In this document: piece after piece, positions 8,429 to 17,060 of the stretch
How the letters are laid out: every line of letters starts with the position of its first letter
Position numbering within the stretch: position 1 is the first letter of the stretch
Origin: Bacillota bacterium
GTDB taxonomy: Bacteria; Bacillota; Clostridia; Lachnospirales; Lachnospiraceae
Assembly (NCBI GenBank): GCA_023392995.1
Contig: JAEWMZ010000074.1
Span: forward strand, 1 to 44,875
Reading direction: 5' to 3'
Length of the DNA stretch: 44,875 bases
Made by a program: the position numbers and the translations under genes
The notes under the pieces: generated by a model
The model's input: the letters and a program-made list of their open reading frames with translations, nothing else
Database searches by the model: none
What the model was told of the DNA's origin: nothing

Positions 8429-8716
8429 TTAAACAGAAATTACTTCCCTCTCTACACCAATAATCTCTGCTTCGGTATTTTCTTCCGCAAAGTTAAGCAC
8501 ATGATCAATCACACTGTCCGCCATAGCAGCATCCCCTGCAAGGCCAGCAACTCCAATCACTGCTATCTGATGAACATCTTGTTCATCAATTTCTGCTACC
8601 GATACGTTGAACTTATTTTGAAGCTTTGCAATTAAGCTTTTTACCACCATTCTTTTTTCCTTTAACGAATGAACCCAGGGCAGATGAATCTTAATTTTTA
8701 CGGTTGCGATTAGCAT
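8429..8716 (-). CDS. DUF503 (YlxP-like) protein
   Basis: The 95-residue protein matches the small DUF503 family. It starts MLIATVKIKIHLPWVHSLKEKR, followed by VKSLIAKLQNKFNVSVAEID and a VIGVAGLAGD strand, as in Bacillus YlxP. In many Firmicutes this gene lies near rbfA and the infB region, suggesting an RNA or ribosome link, but that context is absent here and the biochemical role is not established. The ribosome site GAGGAAGG stands before the ATG. The gene may be co-transcribed with the truA gene upstream, separated by a structured 179-base gap. Confidence 0.85.
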   Translation of the reverse strand: MLIATVKIKIHLPWVHSLKEKRMVVKSLIAKLQNKFNVSVAEIDEQDVHQIAVIGVAGLAGDAAMADSVIDHVLNFAEENTEAEIIGVEREVISV

Positions 8717-8776
8717 ATTTTCACCTTCCTCTTCTATTAATCCATAGGAACGCGTATTTTGTTCCTATAATATTAG

Positions 8777-8833
8777 TTATCAGAAGTTGTTTTTTACTTC
8801 TGATAAAAGGCGCTGCACTTTGCGCCGTGCATC
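8777..8833. repeat. Two-hairpin structured motif, copy 1
   Basis: An 11-bp stem TTATCAGAAGT/ACTTCTGATAA is followed by AA, then GGCGC with an 8-base loop and GCGCC, then GTGCATC. It is flanked by two near-copies of a third hairpin, TAGGAAN..NTTCCTA, at 8748 and 8841. The same layout recurs at 40901-40952. Confidence 0.7.
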
Positions 8834-8894
8834 TCGATTATAGGAAAGAGTATTTCGTTCCTATAATATAAGTTATTCATCCACCCTCATTCTA

Positions 8895-9635
8895 TTACAC
8901 GTAACGGATCAATTCCAGATAAAGACCGCAGGCATCAGCTAAATTTCCTGTTTGGTTTCTTTCCTTTGACAGCAGCATCTGAGTAATATCCTCCGGTTTA
9001 CGATGTCCTAATCCGACCTCCACCAAGGCTCCCACCATCCAACGAACCATGTTATATAAAAATCCGTCTCCCCGGATTCTGATATTTACTAACTCTCCCT
9101 CCAATGCAAGATCAACTGATATAATCCTTCTCACCATAGACTTCTTCTTGGACTTTGCATTTGAGAAAGCTGTAAAATCATGCTCTCCAAGAAAATATCT
9201 GCCTGCCTCCTGCATTGCAGCCACATCCAGCTTTTCGCTTACATGCATACTATATTTTCTCAAAAAGGGGTTATTGTATTCGCTGTTCCATATTTTATAT
9301 AGATAAGTTTTATCCTTTGCCAAATATCTGGCATGAAATTTCTCATCAACACGATTTAATTCTATGATACTAATATCCTGGGGTAAGTAACGTCTTAGAT
9401 AGCTTATGATCTCTTTCTCCGGCAGGTACTCCTTAAGCTTAAAGTTAGCAATCTGGGCAATGGCATGGACACCTGCATCAGTACGGCTGCAGCCAGTAAT
9501 CTCGAGTGAATAGCCCGCCATCTCGGAAAGAACCCTTTCCAGCTTGGCTTGAATGGTATTCTCTTCCCCTCCAAGCCTCTGCCAGCCCTTATAACGTCCT
9601 CCATCATATTGGATTGTCATTTTGTAATTATACAT
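8895..9635 (-). CDS. truA: tRNA pseudouridine(38-40) synthase TruA
   Basis: TruA isomerises uridines 38-40 in the tRNA anticodon stem-loop. The 246-residue protein shows the RNA-binding start YDGGRYKGWQRL, the catalytic motif SRTDAGVHA with its nucleophilic Asp (residue 53 from my start), then KTYLYKIWN, GEHDFTAFSN and GDGFLYNMVRWMVG. The minus-strand start is an ATGAAGATG cluster preceded directly by GGGAGG. The first ATG (9641) sits against the ribosome site, so the second at 9635 has better spacing. A second TruA-like gene lies at 14218-14958. This copy has every expected motif and is probably the functional enzyme. Confidence 0.95.
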   Translation of the reverse strand: MYNYKMTIQYDGGRYKGWQRLGGEENTIQAKLERVLSEMAGYSLEITGCSRTDAGVHAIAQIANFKLKEYLPEKEIISYLRRYLPQDISIIELNRVDEKFHARYLAKDKTYLYKIWNSEYNNPFLRKYSMHVSEKLDVAAMQEAGRYFLGEHDFTAFSNAKSKKKSMVRRIISVDLALEGELVNIRIRGDGFLYNMVRWMVGALVEVGLGHRKPEDITQMLLSKERNQTGNLADACGLYLELIRYV

Positions 9636-9726
9636 CTTCATCCTCCCATCTGATGACTTTTACTGCATATTTTAACTACTTTACTGAAACTCGACCTTGT
9701 ATAACTAAAATTATTCCATATAAAAA

Positions 9727-9752
9727 GTAGCAAGATTTCCACCCTGCTACCT
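9727..9752 (-). terminator. Terminator of the zinc-ribbon gene
   Basis: GTAGCA and TGCTAC pair around a 12-base loop. On the minus strand the hairpin is followed by TTTTTATA. Confidence 0.6.
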
Positions 9753-9795
9753 TATTTTTAATCATATAGGATTTTTATATTAGTGTGTACGATTC

Positions 9796-9996
9796 TTATC
9801 TTCTGCCCTGACGAAAGTTTCCGCCTCTGTTACCGCCGCCAAAACCATTTTCCTTCTGTGCTTTTCTTGCTCTTCTGCAATCTGGGCATCGAACCGGTTC
9901 ATTATCAAAACCTTTCTCTTGATAAAATGCCTGCTCACTCTCAGAAAAAACAAATTCTGCCTTGCAATCCTTACATACAATTACCTTGTCTGCCAT
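9796..9996 (-). CDS. Small zinc-ribbon protein
   Basis: The 66-residue protein has two CxxC pairs: CKDC near residue 8 and CPDC near residue 38. They flank the characteristic EQAFYQEKGFDNEPVRC stretch, followed by a basic Gly/Arg/Asn-rich tail (GGGNRGGNFRQGRR). This matches the short zinc-ribbon family common in Clostridia. The RGG-like tail suggests nucleic acid binding, an inference. A consensus TTAAGGAGG site precedes the ATG and a terminator follows, so the gene stands alone. The 9997-10270 gap upstream shows no other gene. Confidence 0.85.
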   Translation of the reverse strand: MADKVIVCKDCKAEFVFSESEQAFYQEKGFDNEPVRCPDCRRARKAQKENGFGGGNRGGNFRQGRR

Positions 9997-10224
9997 ACCA
10001 ACTACCTCCTTAAAATTAGCACACCCCTCTATTCCCAGAGAAACTTGTGTACCTTCATATATAGTTACGCTAAGTTACAAATTACACCAATAAATTAAAG
10101 GGGGTTGGTAGAAGACATCAATCCAAATTAAATTACGGGATAATCAAATTATAGCATTAGTATTTTTAATTGGCAACAAAAGGTTATACTTTTTTAAAGT
10201 TTTCAATTGAATACCACTGCTATT

Positions 10225-10254
10225 TTGACTGCATACTATGTGTTATGATATAAA
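10225..10254 (+). promoter_or_regulatory. Probable promoter of the leader ORF / metallophosphoesterase unit
   Basis: TTGACT (10225-10230) and TATAAA (10249-10254) are 18 bases apart. The first start codon, of the leader ORF, lies about 17 bases after the -10 box. Confidence 0.5.
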
Positions 10255-10270
10255 ATCACAGGAGTTCCAG

Positions 10271-10300
10271 ATGAATAAACCAGAAAGTTGGGTGACGTGA
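10271..10300 (+). CDS. Nine-residue leader ORF coupled to the metallophosphoesterase
   Basis: ATG at 10271 is preceded by ACAGGAG at a good distance. It encodes MNKPESWVT and stops with TGA, whose last A is the first base of the next gene's ATG (TGATG). The arrangement suggests translational coupling or a regulatory leader peptide. The peptide itself has no obvious function. Confidence 0.4.
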   Translation: MNKPESWVT

Positions 10301-11238
10301 TGCAAACGGAAAAAAGACTAACTGCTGCCTATGAGAATGCAAAGCTGGAATACTTTAATGCAGGCTCCAAGTACATCTTTTTCAGTGATGTTCATCGGGG
10401 TGATGACAGCGTATCCGATGAATTTGCCAGAAATCAGAATATCTATATTCACGCCTTGAATTACTACTATAACAAAGATTTTACCTATGTAGAAGTTGGT
10501 GATGGCGATGAGCTATGGGAATATTCCAAGTTTAAGCATATACGTCTTGCACACACCGATTGTTTTGTGGTGCTGAAAAAATTTTTTGATGACCGACGCT
10601 TCATTATGCTATATGGGAATCACAACATATTCCTAAAGGATAAGGACTTTTTAAGCCGCAATTACTTTCAATTTTATGATGAGTATAAACAGGAGCGGGT
10701 TGAGCTTTTTAAAGATCTTACCGTCCATGAAGCCCTGTTGCTAAAACATGAGGATACGAATCAGGAGATTCTGGTGGTACATGGGCATCAGGGTGATTTT
10801 ATGAATGATCAGGGTTGGAGAATCTCTATGCTGTTACTACGCTATTTCTGGCGGTTTATGCATGTTGTAGGCTTTGAAAATCCTGCCAGTCCTGCCCGTA
10901 ATTTATTCAAGCGTCATAAAGTTGAGAAGGCTTATAATAAGTGGATTGAGAGGCATAAGACAGCTTTGATCTGCGGCCATACACACCGACCGAAGTTCCC
11001 GAAATACGGGGATTTACCCTACTTTAATACCGGCTGCTGTATTCATACCAGAGGAATCTGTGGAATTGAAATTGAAAACAATCAAATTCTCATGGTAGAT
11101 TGGCGGATCGTTGCAGATTGTGATGGTATTGTACGAATTGACCGGCAGGTTGTTAGAGGTCCTGAGCCCATTGAAAGCTTTGACTGCAAGCGAAATCCGG
11201 ATTCAACCCACTGTTCCTGCGATGAAGATGATGAATAG
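10300..11238 (+). CDS. Calcineurin-like metallophosphoesterase
   Basis: The 312-residue protein carries the metal-site motifs of the metallophosphatase fold in order: FSDVHRGDD (Asp and His), GDGDELWE, GNHN, VVHGHQGD and CGHTHRPK. It resembles UDP-2,3-diacylglucosamine pyrophosphatase-like (LpxH-like) members in layout, but a Firmicute has no lipid A, so the substrate is unknown. The GNH motif is followed by Asn rather than the usual Asp or Glu. Candidate starts are ATG 10300, overlapping the leader ORF stop, and an in-frame TTG at 10288. I prefer the ATG, with GGGTGA just upstream. The C-terminus ends in a Cys/Asp-rich tail. Confidence 0.8.
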   Translation: MQTEKRLTAAYENAKLEYFNAGSKYIFFSDVHRGDDSVSDEFARNQNIYIHALNYYYNKDFTYVEVGDGDELWEYSKFKHIRLAHTDCFVVLKKFFDDRRFIMLYGNHNIFLKDKDFLSRNYFQFYDEYKQERVELFKDLTVHEALLLKHEDTNQEILVVHGHQGDFMNDQGWRISMLLLRYFWRFMHVVGFENPASPARNLFKRHKVEKAYNKWIERHKTALICGHTHRPKFPKYGDLPYFNTGCCIHTRGICGIEIENNQILMVDWRIVADCDGIVRIDRQVVRGPEPIESFDCKRNPDSTHCSCDEDDE

Positions 11239-11365
11239 TATTCCATTTTTTTAAGAAAAAATTAGCTTTATAAAAATGCTCCACTTCGGGCAATCTAATA
11301 TTGCAGGAACAGATAATTTATCTATTTTCTCCTGCACAAATCGACTGGACGAATGGAGGTTATTT

Positions 11366-11791
11366 ATGAAATTACGTGATATTATGTCAAAAGATGTGGT
11401 TAGCTTAAGATCAGATGACTCCGTGGAGCGTGCTGCCCAGCTTATGAAACAATATAACTGTGGCTCTATTCCTGTGTGTACCCAGGATAAATTGATTGGT
11501 ATCGTAACAGACCGAGACATTGCCTTAAGAAGTGTAGCTTCCGGTGAGGATTGTCATCAAAAGGTTTCTGATATCATGACGGATTCCGTTGTATTTGCAA
11601 GCCCGGAAACTGAGGTGGGCGATGCTGCAAAACTAATGAGTGACCGCCAGATCAGAAGATTACCTATCGTTGAAAACAACAGCCTGGTAGGTATTGTTGC
11701 TCTGGGCGACATTTCCCTGGAGCCGGCTTGCCAAAATAATGCTGAGGATGCTTTAAGCGGTATTTCAAAGCCTGGTATGAGTGCACGTTAG
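11366..11791 (+). CDS. CBS-domain pair protein
   Basis: The 141-residue product consists of two CBS domains, at about 7-58 and 68-125. Each has the expected pattern: DIMSKDVVSLRSDDSVERAA, then GSIPV...LIGIVTDRDI in the first half, and DIMTDSVVFASPETEVGDAA, RRLPIVENNSLVGIVALGDI in the second. CBS pairs bind adenosine nucleotides and report energy or redox state to partners. This one has no attached catalytic domain. The frame is open upstream to 11276, but ATG 11366 with AATGGAGG in front is the clear start. It is a single-gene unit ending at a terminator. Confidence 0.88.
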   Translation: MKLRDIMSKDVVSLRSDDSVERAAQLMKQYNCGSIPVCTQDKLIGIVTDRDIALRSVASGEDCHQKVSDIMTDSVVFASPETEVGDAAKLMSDRQIRRLPIVENNSLVGIVALGDISLEPACQNNAEDALSGISKPGMSAR

Positions 11792-11840
11792 TATTATTAA
11801 TAACCTTCAAAAGAAATTTAGAAAGAAAATCCTAGTTAGA

Positions 11841-11889
11841 AAAATAAATCGGAAATGCCCCCATAAGAGCATCTTCGATTTATTTTTTT
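11841..11889 (+). terminator. Terminator of the CBS-domain gene
   Basis: AAATAAATCG and CGATTTATTT form a 10-bp stem, extended by imperfect pairing, followed by TTTTT. Confidence 0.7.
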
Positions 11890-11931
11890 GACAAAAACTA
11901 TTATTTATCTTTCTTTTTATTCATTTATACA

Positions 11932-11959
11932 TTGAATTTCTTTCTATGAATGTTACAAT
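11932..11959 (+). promoter_or_regulatory. Probable promoter of the membrane protein gene
   Basis: TTGAAT and TACAAT are 16 bases apart, and the -10 has a TG extension (TGTTACAAT). It lies 34 bases before the start codon. Confidence 0.6.
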
Positions 11960-11992
11960 AGTTACATTGCATTCTTTTATGGAGGTTTTTTT

Positions 11993-12772
11993 ATGAGTAA
12001 ATTTTTTAATTTCATAACTAAGGATGAGCATTTTGGTCTTCGGTTGATCTATTTTATTTTGAGATTATTCGTTATTGTTGTTGCCATTGACCAGCTGCGC
12101 AACCGAAATTATGAGAATCTGTTCCTGTGTATATTAACCCTAATCCTTTTTCTGGTTCCCAGCTTTATTGAGAGAAGAATACATATAGATATCCCGGATA
12201 CACTGGAGGTTATTATCTTATTATTTATCTTTTCCGCTGAGATTCTTGGAGAAATACAGGAGTACTATATTCTTTTTCCTTATTGGGATACTGTTTTACA
12301 TACCATCAATGGCTTCCTTGCTGCCGCCATTGGCTTTTCGCTGATTGACATCTTGAATAAGAATGACAAATTCGCCATATCCCTTTCCCCTGTCTTTGTG
12401 GCACTGGTTGCCTTCTGCTTCTCTATGACCATTGGCGTGTTATGGGAATTTTTCGAATTTGGCATAGATCAGCTGTTGGGCTATGACATGCAAAAAGACA
12501 CCTTTATACATACCATAAATACTGTTTTGCTAAATCCAACGGGCGCCAATGTTCCTGTTCATGTTAATATTGCAAGTATTGAAGTGAATGGAGAGACTTG
12601 GAGCGGTTATATTGATATCGGTCTTTATGATACTATGATGGATCTCATCGTTAATTTTATTGGAGCTGCGGTATTCTCTGTCTTTGGATATTTTTACATT
12701 AAGCACAGAGGAAATGGTTTCTTTTTAAAAGGAATTATTCCAAAATTACAAACGAATTCACAATCCGAATAA
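11993..12772 (+). CDS. Integral membrane protein of unknown function (DUF2238-like)
   Basis: The 259-residue protein has about seven hydrophobic segments, starting at residues 15-33, 42-56 and 70-84, with a last one near 220-240. Polar residues embedded between membrane segments are notable: WDTVLHTINGF near 100 and GVLWEFFEFGIDQLLG near 150, then a D-x3-D near 205 (DTMMDLIVNF). The WD..H...GF and WE..E patterns resemble DUF2238-type membrane proteins, but I am not certain of that family. The repeated Asp/Glu/His pairs could form a metal or active site within the membrane, which is inference. The RBS GGAGG precedes the ATG. Its own promoter suggests it is monocistronic. Confidence 0.65.
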   Translation: MSKFFNFITKDEHFGLRLIYFILRLFVIVVAIDQLRNRNYENLFLCILTLILFLVPSFIERRIHIDIPDTLEVIILLFIFSAEILGEIQEYYILFPYWDTVLHTINGFLAAAIGFSLIDILNKNDKFAISLSPVFVALVAFCFSMTIGVLWEFFEFGIDQLLGYDMQKDTFIHTINTVLLNPTGANVPVHVNIASIEVNGETWSGYIDIGLYDTMMDLIVNFIGAAVFSVFGYFYIKHRGNGFFLKGIIPKLQTNSQSE

Positions 12773-12852
12773 AACTCCAAATGATAATTGAGGAAAGCTA
12801 TATTGGATATGTGAGAGGTTGAAACACTCATCCTTTCAGACCTATGATAAAG

Positions 12853-12915
12853 CAAAAAAGCAAGGATACCTTGTCTTCTGGCCAACGAATGCCGGTTGAC
12901 AACGTATCCTTGCTT
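12853..12915 (-). terminator. Terminator of the diguanylate cyclase gene
   Basis: The 12-bp arms AAGCAAGGATAC and GTATCCTTGCTT enclose further pairing (GTC/GAC, GGC/GCC). On the minus strand a T run follows. It lies between convergent genes and may serve both. Confidence 0.75.
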
Positions 12916-12947
12916 CATTTTAACGAATCAATCTATTCCTTGCTTCA

Positions 12948-14096
12948 TCAGGTTTCTTTCAGATATGATAATTCCTTGTGCTTCTTCTCATTTTTATTCT
13001 GATACATAAGCCCATCAATATAATGGATAAATTGATCGATACTGCTATGGCTATTATCATAGATGTCTCCCCCAAAGCTACACTCCAACTTATATCGCTT
13101 GGCTGAATCTTTATTAAACGTGTCAAAGATTTGCTCCATTCTTCGTATGGTAGCAATCAGCTCCTTCTTGAAGGGACTTTTCACAACGATTAGAAATTCA
13201 TCCCCGCCGTGCCGTACAACAATATCCTCCTTATGAATGGCCTCCCGTATTAAGGCAACTGCGGTACTTATGGCATAATCGCCTTCTCTATGCCCATAGC
13301 TGTCGTTGATCTCCTTTAAACGATCAATATCACAGTAAATAATTCCAAAGCCCTCCTGCTCCCGGGATAACCTGTTTCGCAGGTAGTATTCAAAAGAGCC
13401 TCTGTCCCAGGCACCGGTCAGTTCATCTACATGAATCATTCTTTGCTGCAGGAAGATGTATACAACTACCAAAGAAAAGGCGGAGCAGCTCCAAATCAAT
13501 AGCGGTCCATAAATAAAAGCTTGTATTAAACCTCCGCAAACGGGAAAGCCAATGAATATCATCAATATATTGGCATCCTCTTTCGGTATGCTTTTCCGGT
13601 GAACCAGAATCAAGAGCAGGGCATAAATAATATAAAAATAAGCTATCCCTGTTGACAGCATATAGAATTTTCCCCGATGATAAACATTACTGCTGTCAAT
13701 ATAAAATATATAATAGTATACCGGTGACAGGATATTCAATATAAAATTGATCCCTACCGGTAACCCAAAAACCAAGTCCCGCTTTTTAAACCTCTTCTTT
13801 GCGGGACGGATAATTCTTCTGATTAAAAAATACCAATAGCAGGTTGCTATGGGGCCGATGGAAAACAAAAGCATATGCAGCAAATTTGTTATCGGTATCC
13901 ACCAAGATTCCGGTCTTTTATTAATAATACAGGTTGCTGTCTCAAGAAATAATTGAAAAAGGATAATGACAGAAGCCGTCATAAACACCTTACTTAAAGA
14001 ATCATGCTTTTCGAGTTGATGATAAGCCACAAGATATACCAGTAGCAGCATAATAAATGCAATTACATTAATATCTACTCGTAAAAATAAGTTCAT
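12948..14096 (-). CDS. Membrane diguanylate cyclase (GGDEF protein)
   Basis: About seven membrane segments fill residues 1-215, resembling the 7TM sensor modules of bacterial signalling proteins. A single GGDEF domain occupies about 220-375. It shows DELTGAWDRGSFE at the start, IIYCDIDRLKEINDSYGHREGD for Mg and GTP binding, and an intact HGGDEF active site. These enzymes make cyclic di-GMP from two GTP. The product-inhibition I-site, which should read RxxD five residues before GG, is HKED here, so feedback inhibition may be lost. The ribosome site GGCGGGG lies before the ATG. It faces the membrane protein gene convergently. The signal it senses is unknown. Confidence 0.88.
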   Translation of the reverse strand: MNLFLRVDINVIAFIMLLLVYLVAYHQLEKHDSLSKVFMTASVIILFQLFLETATCIINKRPESWWIPITNLLHMLLFSIGPIATCYWYFLIRRIIRPAKKRFKKRDLVFGLPVGINFILNILSPVYYYIFYIDSSNVYHRGKFYMLSTGIAYFYIIYALLLILVHRKSIPKEDANILMIFIGFPVCGGLIQAFIYGPLLIWSCSAFSLVVVYIFLQQRMIHVDELTGAWDRGSFEYYLRNRLSREQEGFGIIYCDIDRLKEINDSYGHREGDYAISTAVALIREAIHKEDIVVRHGGDEFLIVVKSPFKKELIATIRRMEQIFDTFNKDSAKRYKLECSFGGDIYDNSHSSIDQFIHYIDGLMYQNKNEKKHKELSYLKET

Positions 14097-14217
14097 AAAA
14101 CCCCGCCCTTTTCGTGATGTTCTTTTCCTCCCAATTTCTGCTTGTATCTGCAGCCCATATTAAAGAATATCATCTCATTAAAAATAACGCAAGAAAGAAG
14201 TTTCAAGGAGTGTTTTC

Positions 14218-14958
14218 TTAATATTCTACTTCCTGTAAGAATAAACCCTGTGCATTTGCCGGTGTACTGCCTGTATCCGGCTGCTTTGGATCTAATATTT
14301 TATCAATCTCCCACATGCTCCGATTCCCCAAACCGATTTCCAATAAAGTGCTGACAAGCATACGAGCCATATTATGAAGAAAGTCATTCGCTTTTATTGT
14401 AATCTGAATCTCCTTTTCATCCTGGTAGACATCGATCTGGTATATCTCCTTCACAGTGGACTTCCCTTTTTTTACCGAGGAAAAATCCTTAAAATCATGC
14501 TCGCCCAATAATAATTTGGCCGCTTCCTTCATATGTGTTACATTGGGCTTATGAAAGCAATAATAGGTATATTTTCGTTCAAAAACACTTGGAACATCAC
14601 CGATGGCGATACGATATAAATAGGTTTTACTTTTTGCATTCAAGCTGGCATGAAACCGTTCTGGCGCTTCCTCCACTTCCAGCACTGCAATATCCATAGG
14701 TAGGTAACGATTTAAATAATTCTTAATTTCATAGCACTTTAGATTTGAGTCTGTCTTAAAGTTTGCCACCTGAGCGTAGGCATGCACTCCAACTTCTGTT
14801 CTGCTTCCGCAATTAAGTTCGACCTTTTCTCCGGTCATCTTCTGCAGAACCTCCAGAAGTTTATTCTCTATTGTATTATCAGATTCCCCTTTTCCAAGCC
14901 TCTGCCATCCACTGTAACGGCTTCCATCATACTCCATCGTTAATTTAATATTTCTCAT
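14218..14958 (-). CDS. TruA paralogue with catalytic Asp replaced by Glu
   Basis: The 246-residue protein aligns along its full length with the TruA at 8895-9635: YDGSRYSGWQRL, KTYLYRIAIG, GEHDFKDFSS and NDFLHNMARMLVS. The catalytic motif reads SRTEVGVHA. The nucleophilic Asp is Glu55 (codon GAA at 14794-14796) and the next Ala is Val. All pseudouridine synthases use this Asp, so the protein may be inactive, altered in activity, or an RNA-binding relic. The frame is intact and starts at ATG 14958. TruA duplicates are known in Firmicutes, and those copies usually keep the Asp. It lies between the GGDEF and MATE genes. Confidence 0.88.
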   Translation of the reverse strand: MRNIKLTMEYDGSRYSGWQRLGKGESDNTIENKLLEVLQKMTGEKVELNCGSRTEVGVHAYAQVANFKTDSNLKCYEIKNYLNRYLPMDIAVLEVEEAPERFHASLNAKSKTYLYRIAIGDVPSVFERKYTYYCFHKPNVTHMKEAAKLLLGEHDFKDFSSVKKGKSTVKEIYQIDVYQDEKEIQITIKANDFLHNMARMLVSTLLEIGLGNRSMWEIDKILDPKQPDTGSTPANAQGLFLQEVEY

Positions 14959-15245
14959 AGTTCTCCAATCTTAGTCACATGAAACGAATGCGCTTATTAT
15001 TCATTTTCTCATGTTTCATTTTTCTTCTTTATCTTATTACTTAGCTTTTTTTGCTATTGCATTCTTAATTTTATTTATAATTTTGACTTTTTATTATTTC
15101 CATTGTATTATGCCCATAGTGTACCCATAACAGTGGACACGTTATTTAAAGCGACCCATTTTTCAGACATCCTTAATAAATAAATCCTTAGTTATGGGCA
15201 CTTACTCTTCTTATAATCTTCTCTTTTCTATAAAATTCCCTTTCC

Positions 15246-16628
15246 CTACATCTTTCCTTTACTCACTTTTTCCAACTGGAAACCCGGCTCTCTCTTAATA
15301 TAATACCGGAAATAAAAGATAAACATAATTGAAGTTACGGACCAGGTCAGCGGATAACTAAAAATTAATGTACGGATATCATGCCAGATCGGTACCGTTG
15401 TAAATATCCACAGCACTCGAAGGGCACAAATTCCGAATCCTGTCATCAGCATTGGAATAAAGGAGTCTCCCATTCCTCTTAAGGAACCTGAGATAATTTC
15501 AATCAGCACATACGTACAGAAGGTAGGTACCATGAAATGAAGAATCTCAATTCCACGTTCAACCACCAGCGGGTCATTCGTAAATAGCGTATAGATACTT
15601 GGCCCTGCATAATATAAGATCAGACTTAGCACCACTGCCACTCCAAGGGTCATACCCAGACAGGTCTTGATTCCTTTCCGGACTCGTGCATAGTTACCGG
15701 CACCATAATTTTGTCCCACGAAGGTGGTAATTGCTATACCAAAAGAGCTCATGGTCATCCAAAATAGTCCGTCAATCTTTCCATAGGCTGTCCAGGCCGC
15801 TATCGTATTCGTTCCAAAGCTGTTGATACTGGATTGAATAATAATATTAGAGGAGGTGTACATAAGGGATTGCAGACCGGAAGGTATTCCGATTCGAACA
15901 ATTTTGAGCAGTATATCTTTGTGAAAGCGAATTTTTTTAAGTTCCAAATGATAGCATTCCCTGGTTCGCATCAGTGTTACGCAGATAAGTGCTGCGCTAA
16001 AGCACTGAGATAAAACCGTTGCAAGCGCCACTCCCATAACTCCCCAATGAAAGCCTACGACAAATAAGAAATCCAGGATAATATTTAGGACTACACTTGC
16101 CGCCAGGTAATAAAGCGGCCGTCTGGAATCCCCCACCGCACGCAGAATACCTGTTCCCATATTATAGATTAAATTAGCGATAGTACCGCAGAAATAAATA
16201 CGTATAAAAGTCAAGGAATATGGAATGATATCCTCCGGTGTACCCATCAAACGAAATGCAGCCGGAGCACCCAAAATCCCAATTAACATAATCACTGCTC
16301 CTGCTAATATTGCCAAGGCAATGGCAGTATGTACAGCTTTACTCACTTCCTCCTCATGCTTTGCTCCGTAATATTGTGATATCGTTACGGTGGCACCGGA
16401 GGAGGTGCCCACAAAAAATCCTATAAATACATTTATTAAGGTACCAGTCGTACCCCCTACAGCGGACAATGCTTCTTTTCCTACGTAGCGTCCTACGATT
16501 ATCGCATCCACCGTATTATATAGCTGCTGTAAAAAGGTACCAAAGAGCAAAGGAAAGAAAAAAATTAATAACTGCTTCCAGATAACCCCCTCTATGATAC
16601 CATTCCCTTGTTTTTCCTGGTTCTTCAT
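15246..16628 (-). CDS. MATE family multidrug/toxin exporter
   Basis: The 460-residue protein has twelve predicted membrane segments and the two-lobe layout of MATE transporters. Family marks include the first segment LFFPLLFGTFLQQLYNTVDAIIVGRYVG, GTSSGATVTISQYYGA in the first lobe and AWTAYGKIDGLFWM...TFVGQNYGAG in the second. MATE proteins export drugs or metabolites using Na+ or H+ gradients. The ATG is preceded by CAGGA. Upstream and downstream genes are unrelated, so its substrate cannot be inferred. The 14959-15245 gap carries long inverted words (GTTATGGGCACT with AGTGTACCCATAAC, arms about 60 bases apart) of unclear meaning. Confidence 0.92.
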   Translation of the reverse strand: MKNQEKQGNGIIEGVIWKQLLIFFFPLLFGTFLQQLYNTVDAIIVGRYVGKEALSAVGGTTGTLINVFIGFFVGTSSGATVTISQYYGAKHEEEVSKAVHTAIALAILAGAVIMLIGILGAPAAFRLMGTPEDIIPYSLTFIRIYFCGTIANLIYNMGTGILRAVGDSRRPLYYLAASVVLNIILDFLFVVGFHWGVMGVALATVLSQCFSAALICVTLMRTRECYHLELKKIRFHKDILLKIVRIGIPSGLQSLMYTSSNIIIQSSINSFGTNTIAAWTAYGKIDGLFWMTMSSFGIAITTFVGQNYGAGNYARVRKGIKTCLGMTLGVAVVLSLILYYAGPSIYTLFTNDPLVVERGIEILHFMVPTFCTYVLIEIISGSLRGMGDSFIPMLMTGFGICALRVLWIFTTVPIWHDIRTLIFSYPLTWSVTSIMFIFYFRYYIKREPGFQLEKVSKGKM

Positions 16629-16776
16629 TCCAATCCTGATCTCCCGCAGAGTACATAATATTCTAAAAAATCCTAAGATAATATTCTACTCTAAACAGAC
16701 AGAATACGCAAGATAAGTAATTGCTAAATTATACCCCCGTTAACATCCTTGAATTGGTCATTAAGAAGGGAAGATT

Positions 16777-16899
16777 ATGTCAATTTTAAGTCTGAAAGTT
16801 TTTTCATTGGGTAACAATCTCGATATCACGGCATCATTAATTCAGTTACAGGATGAAATCCAAGGAAAACAGCTTTCATCCTGCGAGGTCATAACTTAA
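16777..16899 (+). CDS. Possible 40-residue small protein
   Basis: A 41-codon frame starts at ATG 16777 behind AAGAAGGGA and encodes MSILSLKVFSLGNN, continuing to a TAA at 16897. It contains a 10-bp inverted repeat, CAGGATGAAA/TTTCATCCTG, at 16849-16883. I recognise no family and coding status is uncertain. It is the only candidate gene in the 16629-17060 gap. Confidence 0.3.
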   Translation: MSILSLKVFSLGNNLDITASLIQLQDEIQGKQLSSCEVIT

Positions 16900-16970
16900 A
16901 AACACAGGTTCCTTTCTCCTGTATGATATTGAATAAAAAACTGCTGTTTGCACATAATAATTCATCTAGT

Positions 16971-17033
16971 GAATTGCGAATCTCCATCGTTTGTTAAAAA
17001 TAATGGTCGTTTTGTTAGTTTCGCAATCGCCTA
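16971..17033. repeat. Degenerate copy of the TIR foldback repeat family
   Basis: The left end GAATTGCGAA and right end GTTTCGCAATCGCCTAA match the termini of the 23585-23735 element, with only about 35 bases between them. Confidence 0.5.
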
Positions 17034-17060
17034 ACTCATCTTATATCAGGAGGAAGTTTT

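Noticed and set aside
9780..9980. Alternative 66-codon frame over the zinc-ribbon gene
   Set aside because: The other frame has the CxxC pairs, the family sequence and an AAGGAGG site; this one has none of these.
14218..14958. TruA paralogue as a pseudogene
   Set aside because: The frame is full length, has all structural motifs and a proper start; only the catalytic residue and its neighbour differ.
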